From Leptospira montravelensis (GTDB lineage: Bacteria > Spirochaetota > Leptospiria > Leptospirales > Leptospiraceae): a stretch of 64,000 nucleotides of DNA. Both the position numbers and the translations under genes were made by a program. The stretch spans positions 310,001 to 374,000 of the forward strand of contig NZ_RQFO01000017.1 of NCBI RefSeq assembly GCF_004770045.1, given 5' to 3'. This document shows positions 58,213 through 64,000 of the stretch, in pieces (within the stretch, counting starts at the first letter, position 1; the number at the start of each line of letters is the position of its first letter). Below the pieces are notes generated by a model. It worked only from the letters and a program-made list of their open reading frames with translations. It made no database searches and had not been told where the DNA came from.

Positions 58213-59520
58213 ATGAAATCCTACTTTATTTTTATTTTTGTTATTCTTTTACATATTACCCTTTTCATAGACTGTAAAACCAAACTAGATTTAGGTGATG
58301 AATCAAAATTTCCTGTTATCTCTACTCTCTTCAATAACAGAATGTTATTACTCCTAAAAGGTACTTATGCCACAGACAATCCTCTCGATTGGAATGAGCT
58401 GAATAATGGAACTGGAGAATTGTATATCGATTCCCAAGGGGAAGGAGTTGATCCAACCATGACTTTGGTGAATCTACCAAAAGTCGGAAATTTACCTATC
58501 TTTTTGGATATTGGTGAAGTGAGAATCTCTAGTAAATACGTGAAAGGATTAAATGATCTAACTCAAATTCGTGATACTGTAGATTCAAATAAATTTTGGG
58601 ACTATATTGCCCCTAACAGGCAAGTTTTTTGTACTGTTACCTATTCATTTGATAACAATACTTGCACGGAAAGTGATGGAATCTTAAAAGCATCCGATTT
58701 TTTTAATGGGATTGGAGCACAATTTCCTTCAAATGATCCATCTTCAGAAACGATTGGTTGGGAAAGTTCCTATTCTGCAGGTAGAGCTTGGTTTGGACGT
58801 GAGTATTATTATGCTGCCATTTATTTTCGTTCTCTTGTAACTGGATACGCCTTAGATGCAGGAGCTCCTGTTACCGGTCGGTTTGATAATAGACCAATTG
58901 TAAATGGACTAAATATAGTTCCACGTAACAATTATGTGGCGGGAACTTCTACTTCTGCGAAGAGTACAATTGTTCCCAAACTTTTTCCCGCACTTTACAC
59001 ACAACTACCTAGCCAATCTGTCCAGTCAGATATGCAAGTTAGAGATGGATTTGACCCATATATCTTGGAAGTTCGAGTTAACTTAAAAGAGAATTTAATG
59101 TTACACTCTTATGTAACAAGCCGTGCCACCACTGTGACTTATGTAGGAATTAGCGATATCTTTTATGACCACAAAGGTGAGGGTGACGCTGGTGGCAATT
59201 TATTGACAAGAGCCAGGATTATTTATCCTGAAACCGCATCTAGTTTAACGATCTCAGGTGGCGGAAACTCATTGTTACATTATTATGGAATATTTAGAGA
59301 ACAAGAAAGTGATTTTTTAAACGTTTTGCCTCTTGCGGCTACACCTGCCAAACAAGGTGCCAAGATCAAATACCTAAATCCAGGTACTTATAAGGCTGTT
59401 TGTTTGGGAGACCAAGTGAAACTGGACGGCTTTCCCGACACTGTAGTACGTGAGACTACATTTAATATCCCGGAGTACCCGTTCCGACAGACGTATAACG
59501 TTAATTTGACTTGCCCATAG
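58213..59520 (+). CDS. Hypothetical lipoprotein
   Basis: The 435-residue protein has a signal peptide ending in lipobox LFIDC and a long body without a recognised domain, rich in beta-type segments. Its ATG follows the preceding stop by one base, so it is probably made with the barrel protein upstream. It may be surface-exposed, as many leptospiral lipoproteins of this size are, but that is not shown here. Confidence 0.65.
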   Translation: MKSYFIFIFVILLHITLFIDCKTKLDLGDESKFPVISTLFNNRMLLLLKGTYATDNPLDWNELNNGTGELYIDSQGEGVDPTMTLVNLPKVGNLPIFLDIGEVRISSKYVKGLNDLTQIRDTVDSNKFWDYIAPNRQVFCTVTYSFDNNTCTESDGILKASDFFNGIGAQFPSNDPSSETIGWESSYSAGRAWFGREYYYAAIYFRSLVTGYALDAGAPVTGRFDNRPIVNGLNIVPRNNYVAGTSTSAKSTIVPKLFPALYTQLPSQSVQSDMQVRDGFDPYILEVRVNLKENLMLHSYVTSRATTVTYVGISDIFYDHKGEGDAGGNLLTRARIIYPETASSLTISGGGNSLLHYYGIFREQESDFLNVLPLAATPAKQGAKIKYLNPGTYKAVCLGDQVKLDGFPDTVVRETTFNIPEYPFRQTYNVNLTCP

Positions 59521-59598
59521 TAAAAAATTAGTTTCCTCTTTCAATTTTACTTTTTTTTTAGCACCGTTTTTTGTGATATTGGTAAAAGTACCAATGAT

Positions 59599-61449
59599 AT
59601 GAAAACGATATTGCTAAAACTCCGTAACCTATTGTCCAAGGATTCTCTCCCACACGGAGAACTGCAGTTTCCAATTCGATACAAACTACTACTTATTACT
59701 TCGGTCGTATTGTTAGTTTCCATGTCAGGAATCATCTTTCTTGCCTCTTACTTTTTCAGAAAGGATAGTGAGGTTCGAGTAAAAGAAAACAATATCAAAA
59801 TTAATGAAATTCTTTCTTTAAAAGTTAAATCGGATCTACATTCGATGAAACAAGATGTGCATATCACAGCTTCGGCGATTCTAAGAAGTCCCAACTCTGC
59901 CAATGCCATTGCAAAAGAGTTATTTGATGAAGATCAAAATTTTCTTTTGGTGGGAGCATACGATGCGAGCCTAAATCCAAAATTCGAAGCATTAAATGAT
60001 CAGTTTCTTCAAAAATACGATTACCAAAAATCAGAAGTAAAAGAATTACTTCGTAGTATCCAACCAAAATTAAAAAAATCATTTAGCGGAACAACGGTGA
60101 TTTGGAACGCAAGTCCTCGTTTTCGCCATCCTATTATTTGTTTAAGTTTTCCACTTTCTGAATCAAAAGATACACATACAATTCTTGTCACCTTGGTTAA
60201 ACTTGATAGTTTGTTAGATGCATTCCAAACTTCAGGTCCAGTAGAAACTTTCCTCGTAAGTGAAGATGGAAGTGTACTCGCACATCCAGATGCAAAAGTA
60301 GTTTTATCAGGTATTAATCTAAATGATCTGCCTATCGTGGAACGCATGAAAAAATCCACAGTTGATAATGGACAGTTCCGTTACGAATCGAAAGACGGAG
60401 TTTCGTATCTTGGATCTTTTAAAAAACTAGGACTCGGTGGTGTTGGAGTCATATCACAAGTCCGTGAAGCCAAAATCTTCGAAGAAGTTAATAATATCCA
60501 AAAACGAAATGTTTATATCCTGATTGTATCACTTGCCCTTTCATTTATAGTAGTTTATATTTTTGCGAAATCACTTTCCACACCTATCTTGAAACTTGTG
60601 GACGCCTCTGAAGAAATCAGAAGAGGAAATTATCATATTGAACTTCATGCCACAACCCATGATGAAATTGGCACTTTGACCAAATCATTCGTTAGTATGG
60701 GAAGGGGATTAGAAGAACGTGAAAAACTAAAAGACTCCTTTGGAAGATTTGTCAACCAAGACATCGCAGAAATGGCAGCTAAAGGAAAACTATCACTCGG
60801 TGGACAAAGGAAATACTGCACTATCTTTTTCTCAGACATAAGAAGTTTTACTTCTATTTCAGAAAAACTGCAACCGGAAGAGGTGGTTGAGTTTTTAAAC
60901 CAATACATGACCGAAATGGTAAAATGTGTGCAAGAAACCGGTGGGACTGTAGATAAGTTTATAGGTGATGCCATCATGGCAACTTGGGGGGCTCTCCGTG
61001 AAACTAAAAATCACTCCAAACTGACCGTAGAAGCAGCGCTTAGGATGCGTGACAAACTCATTGAATTCAATAAAGGTAGAGGTACTACAAAAAAACCTAT
61101 CATCCAAATTGGTTGCGGGATTAACACTGGTTATGTGATTGCTGGGCAAATTGGAAGTTCCGACAAAATGGAATACACCGTCATTGGAGATTCCGTTAAC
61201 CTTGCATCAAGAGTAGAGTCTTTAAACAAAGAAACTCATACAGACATTCTCATCACAGAAACAACTTACCAAGAAGTTAAATCAGATTACCATGTTTTGA
61301 GTATGGGAGAGATTGAATTAAAAGGAAAATCCAAACCCCAAAAAGTATACGCGGTTCTTGGGAGAAAATCTGACCCCGATTCTCCTAAAAATTTAGGCGA
61401 ACTACAAAAGTTAGTTGGAATCACTGTAGTGAAAAAGGGGAAAAAATGA
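59599..61449 (+). CDS. Transmembrane class III cyclase with periplasmic sensor and HAMP
   Basis: The 616-residue protein has two transmembrane helices (about 30-52 and 298-318) around a large periplasmic sensor of the Cache type, followed by HAMP (about 320-370). The catalytic domain has D413 in FFSDIRSF and D457 in FIGDAIMATWG, plus MEYTVIGDSVNLASRVE. It should produce cAMP or cGMP from an envelope signal. Its stop overlaps the next ATG as ATGA, giving a coupled unit with the FecR-domain gene. Confidence 0.92.
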   Translation: MKTILLKLRNLLSKDSLPHGELQFPIRYKLLLITSVVLLVSMSGIIFLASYFFRKDSEVRVKENNIKINEILSLKVKSDLHSMKQDVHITASAILRSPNSANAIAKELFDEDQNFLLVGAYDASLNPKFEALNDQFLQKYDYQKSEVKELLRSIQPKLKKSFSGTTVIWNASPRFRHPIICLSFPLSESKDTHTILVTLVKLDSLLDAFQTSGPVETFLVSEDGSVLAHPDAKVVLSGINLNDLPIVERMKKSTVDNGQFRYESKDGVSYLGSFKKLGLGGVGVISQVREAKIFEEVNNIQKRNVYILIVSLALSFIVVYIFAKSLSTPILKLVDASEEIRRGNYHIELHATTHDEIGTLTKSFVSMGRGLEEREKLKDSFGRFVNQDIAEMAAKGKLSLGGQRKYCTIFFSDIRSFTSISEKLQPEEVVEFLNQYMTEMVKCVQETGGTVDKFIGDAIMATWGALRETKNHSKLTVEAALRMRDKLIEFNKGRGTTKKPIIQIGCGINTGYVIAGQIGSSDKMEYTVIGDSVNLASRVESLNKETHTDILITETTYQEVKSDYHVLSMGEIELKGKSKPQKVYAVLGRKSDPDSPKNLGELQKLVGITVVKKGKK

Positions 61450-63347
61450 ATTTAGATAAACGTGACAGACTCGTTCTGTTTACCCTTCTAACTGTTGCTG
61501 CTCTATTTACTATTTTATTTTATTTGGATATAAACCGTAAGATTAGCATTGGAGATCGAGAAGTAGTCGGAACCATATTTTTCAAAAACAATATAGTCCA
61601 AAGAAAGTTTGAAGATGAAGTGATTTGGGAAAAACTAGAAAATAACAGTGCCTTAACTAATAAAGATACGATTCGATCCGAAGCTTTTTCAGATGCTCTC
61701 ATACGACTAAATGACGGAACCGAAATTAATATCGACGAAAATTCAATGTTTAACTTGGATTTAACGGGCGAAGAACCAAACCTTGAATTTACCCAAGGAT
61801 CATTAGAAGTTAAAAAGAACGATTCACAAAAAAGTCAGATCAAAATCACAAGTTCTGGGAGTGAAATTAATGTTGATTCTGGAAATGTCAAAATTGAAAG
61901 GTCGAAAGAAAGAGATCTCAGCTTATTTGTAGAGAAGGGAAAAACCACAATCAAGGAAAAAGATGGTAAATCTGTTTCCGTAGAAGAAGGGAAAAAAGCT
62001 GAATTCAAAAAAACAGGAATTGAAATCAAAAAAATACCTGTCTCTTTGGTAACGCCAGCATCTCAAAAACTATTTTATGCAGAACCAGAAGATGTAGCGG
62101 TTCACTTCCAATGGAAAGTAGAATCAGGATACGAAGATCCTGTATTAGAAATCTCAAGGTCACCTAACTTCCAAATGACATTCATCAATGAAAAGGTAGA
62201 GGGAACCCGAGCGGACCTGCGATTAAAAGAAGGTACTTTTTACTGGAGAATCAGGGTAAAAAGTAAAACCGGGAATGGTAATGAATTTAGCGAAATCAAT
62301 AAATTCTTTGTGGCAAAAATGGAATCTTTTCAAGGAGAATCGCCAGAACAAGGAACGGTAATTCCCTTTGTCCAAACCTATCCTTTAGTTACACTTACTT
62401 GGTCTAAACTTTCTACAGTTAACTCATATAAGTTGGTAATATCCAACTCTCCAAAACTAACAAACCCAATAAAAGAATTAGAAACTACAGCAAACCAAAT
62501 CTCTTATGATGATTTAAAAGAAGGTACTTATTACTGGAAAGTCATTGGTAAATCTTCTTTCCCTGATTCTAAGGATAGAGAAAGTCAAATTCTTTCCTTT
62601 ATCATCAAAAAACAAAATTCAATACCAGCACCTAAATGGTTAAGACCAACTCCTAATTCGGAAATTTCTGCAGATGAGATTAAACAAAATCAAGCCATAT
62701 TAATTTGGGATGGTAATGCAGAATTAAAGACTTACCAAGTGAAAATCTTTAAAGACCCGAAAATGGGAACTCCCGTTTTTTCCGAAGAGACAGCTTCTAA
62801 TTTTCTTGTTCCAAATTGGAACCTTCTAGGAAAAGGAACATTTTACGCTACTGTGATGGGTAAACCAAAGGAAGGAAAAGAAACTGAACTTTCCTCTGTA
62901 TTAAGTTTTACGGTAGTAGACAAAAAGAAAATCCCAGAACCAGAAGAAGATTCTAAGGATACAAAATCAACGAAACTGGAACCTAAATTGGAAATGATGT
63001 CTCCGAATGGAACTATTGTGCAAATGAAAGGAAAATCAAGTTTAGAATTCCAATGGAAAGTATCAGGTGTGACAGGCGAAAGGTACGACTTAGTTTTATA
63101 CCAACATACAGGTGATAAAAAAACTGCCATTTATAAAATTACAACAAAAGAATCTAAACATACTTTGAAAGATTTAGGTATCTTAGATGAAGGATCGTTT
63201 TCTTGGGATCTCAGTGTGTATAAAGATTCTAATTTATTATTTTCGAGAAAGGGAAGTTTTATTTTGGCATTAGATCAGCTGAAATCCTTAAAACCATCTG
63301 ACATTGAATTCATTTCTCCCAAACGGTTGTATAAAGAAAAAAGATGA
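61446..63347 (+). CDS. FecR-domain protein with fibronectin-like repeats
   Basis: The 633-residue protein has one N-terminal transmembrane helix (VLFTLLTVAALFTILFYL). A FecR-type domain follows at about 50-190 (SEAFSDALIRLNDGTEINIDENS, LEFTQGSLEV), then three or four fibronectin/Ig-like beta-sandwich repeats marked by YYWKV/FYWRI and similar motifs. FecR domains in Leptospira are usually periplasmic and bind unknown ligands. Coupled by ATGA to the cyclase before it and to the next gene after it. Confidence 0.8.
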   Translation: MNLDKRDRLVLFTLLTVAALFTILFYLDINRKISIGDREVVGTIFFKNNIVQRKFEDEVIWEKLENNSALTNKDTIRSEAFSDALIRLNDGTEINIDENSMFNLDLTGEEPNLEFTQGSLEVKKNDSQKSQIKITSSGSEINVDSGNVKIERSKERDLSLFVEKGKTTIKEKDGKSVSVEEGKKAEFKKTGIEIKKIPVSLVTPASQKLFYAEPEDVAVHFQWKVESGYEDPVLEISRSPNFQMTFINEKVEGTRADLRLKEGTFYWRIRVKSKTGNGNEFSEINKFFVAKMESFQGESPEQGTVIPFVQTYPLVTLTWSKLSTVNSYKLVISNSPKLTNPIKELETTANQISYDDLKEGTYYWKVIGKSSFPDSKDRESQILSFIIKKQNSIPAPKWLRPTPNSEISADEIKQNQAILIWDGNAELKTYQVKIFKDPKMGTPVFSEETASNFLVPNWNLLGKGTFYATVMGKPKEGKETELSSVLSFTVVDKKKIPEPEEDSKDTKSTKLEPKLEMMSPNGTIVQMKGKSSLEFQWKVSGVTGERYDLVLYQHTGDKKTAIYKITTKESKHTLKDLGILDEGSFSWDLSVYKDSNLLFSRKGSFILALDQLKSLKPSDIEFISPKRLYKEKR

Positions 63348-64000
63348 AACTAAATTTGAAACGATTTATTATATTATTTGGATTACTCTCTTTTTCTATC
63401 GGTGCTCAAGATGGTACCAAACTCATCGCTTGGAAACCAATTCCAGAAGCGAGTGGTTACCAAATCCAGATCAAAGAAAAAACAGGGAAAATTGTTATCG
63501 ATAAAAAAATTGAAACTCCCTATCAATCGATCGAAGATCTTCCTTCTGGAGTGTATCTCGTAAGAACTGCTCCGTTAAATTTATTTAAAAAACCTGCAGT
63601 TTGGTCTGCATGGAAGGACTTAGAAGTCATTCTTTCTGAACCACCAAAGGTAGTAACGGAAGAAGAAAAACCAATTATCATACCTAAATCCGAATCCAAA
63701 TCAGAAAAAACAATCGCTAATATTACGATTGAAGGTGAACATTTTTTAGATGCTACTAAGGTTGATTTGACAAAGAAAAACGAAGCTCTTCCTATTTTAA
63801 GTAAAGAAGTAAAATCATCTGAACGAATAGATTTAAAAGTAGATACCACTGATGCAAAATCAGGCCCCTATGATTTAACAGTTACAAATCCCTACCAAAA
63901 GCCAAAGGTAGTTACAAATTTTATTAAGGTCGAAGATCCAAAACATAATGATAATGCTAAAATAACGATATCGAAAAACAAACCTTTTCGCGATTATACT
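63344..64000 (+). CDS. Exported protein with fibronectin-like region, partial (runs off the window)
   Basis: From ATG 63344 the frame is open to the window end, 219 codons, with no stop. The protein has a signal peptide (FIILFGLLSFSIGA) and begins with a fibronectin-like repeat (TKLIAWKPIPEASGYQIQIKE, GVYLVRT), continuing with a TIG-like segment (ITIEGEHFLDATKVDL). The ATG overlaps the FecR-domain stop (ATGA), so it is the third gene of a coupled set with the cyclase. The rest lies outside the window. Confidence 0.75.
   Translation, partial: MKLNLKRFIILFGLLSFSIGAQDGTKLIAWKPIPEASGYQIQIKEKTGKIVIDKKIETPYQSIEDLPSGVYLVRTAPLNLFKKPAVWSAWKDLEVILSEPPKVVTEEEKPIIIPKSESKSEKTIANITIEGEHFLDATKVDLTKKNEALPILSKEVKSSERIDLKVDTTDAKSGPYDLTVTNPYQKPKVVTNFIKVEDPKHNDNAKITISKNKPFRDYT

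Overview
The window reads as chromosomal DNA of a saprophytic Leptospira (L. biflexa/L. meyeri-like). The evidence is the AT-rich composition, many TTG and GTG starts, spirochaete-type lipoboxes (LFVSC, FFINC, LFIDC), a FliD filament-cap gene, diaminopimelate epimerase, an unusually dense set of cyclases, SpoIIE-type phosphatases and GAF regulators, and several proteins of leptospiral type with no clear function. The organism assignment comes from recognising protein families, not from a database search. I see no rRNA, tRNA, insertion sequence, prophage or CRISPR array.

Layout. 1-670 is AT-rich non-coding DNA with a perfect AT palindrome. 671-5627 is a same-strand run: KsdD-like flavoprotein, ThDP-dependent enzyme, DusC and a DUF2721 membrane protein. 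5640-6130 is a GC-richer, hairpin-rich island without a convincing gene. 6215-9245 is a beta-oxidation pair (3-hydroxyacyl-CoA dehydrogenase and SCP2-type thiolase) plus a membrane protein. 9351-11507 (minus) holds an OsmC-family protein and an Aer-like receptor. 12071-17238 holds a SpoIIE phosphatase, a GPH transporter, a membrane adenylate cyclase and a small lipoprotein. 17254-22001 is a mixed block with an acyltransferase, dapF, a methyltransferase and a HAD hydrolase. 21998-24879 (minus) is fliD with a coupled downstream gene, divergent from ppk1 and an FAD-linked oxidase.

28581-36143 is the most distinctive region. Two small exported proteins share an LNxPPP C-terminus and lie ahead of a divalent-metal RND efflux operon (outer-membrane factor, adaptor, extra barrel protein, CzcA-type pump); strong terminators sit between these units. 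36229-38781 (minus) holds a porin-like barrel, a monohaem cytochrome c and a DUF455 ferritin-like protein. 38857-39997 is an alkyltransferase-like DNA repair protein plus thiD. 40004-44296 is a divergent pair: a GAF/sigma-54 activator and a zinc-ribbon/GAF/SpoIIE phosphatase. tilS follows, with its frame broken at a run of ten A, then engB. 46210-51269 (minus) holds an HExxH coiled-coil protein, a DUF1566 lipoprotein, an Omp85-type barrel, and biotin carrier and biotin carboxylase subunits. 51364-55787 holds an LtaS-like sulfatase-fold enzyme, a six-repeat SFP protein that resembles the septoil-knot family, a second acyltransferase and a leptospiral hypothetical. 55924-64000 holds DUF2225, truA, an outer-membrane protein, a lipoprotein, a second cyclase, a FecR-domain protein and the start of a further exported protein that runs off the window.

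The main themes are envelope biology and signalling. Three SpoIIE/cyclase-type sensors lie within 5 kb (12071-16919 and 42368-44296 across the window), and a second cyclase is translationally coupled to envelope-anchored FecR and fibronectin-like proteins. No single gene cluster here is clearly a new defence or mobile system. The items most worth following up are the small LNxPPP proteins with the metal pump, the structured island at 5.7-6.1 kb, the tilS A10 frame break and the SFP-repeat protein.
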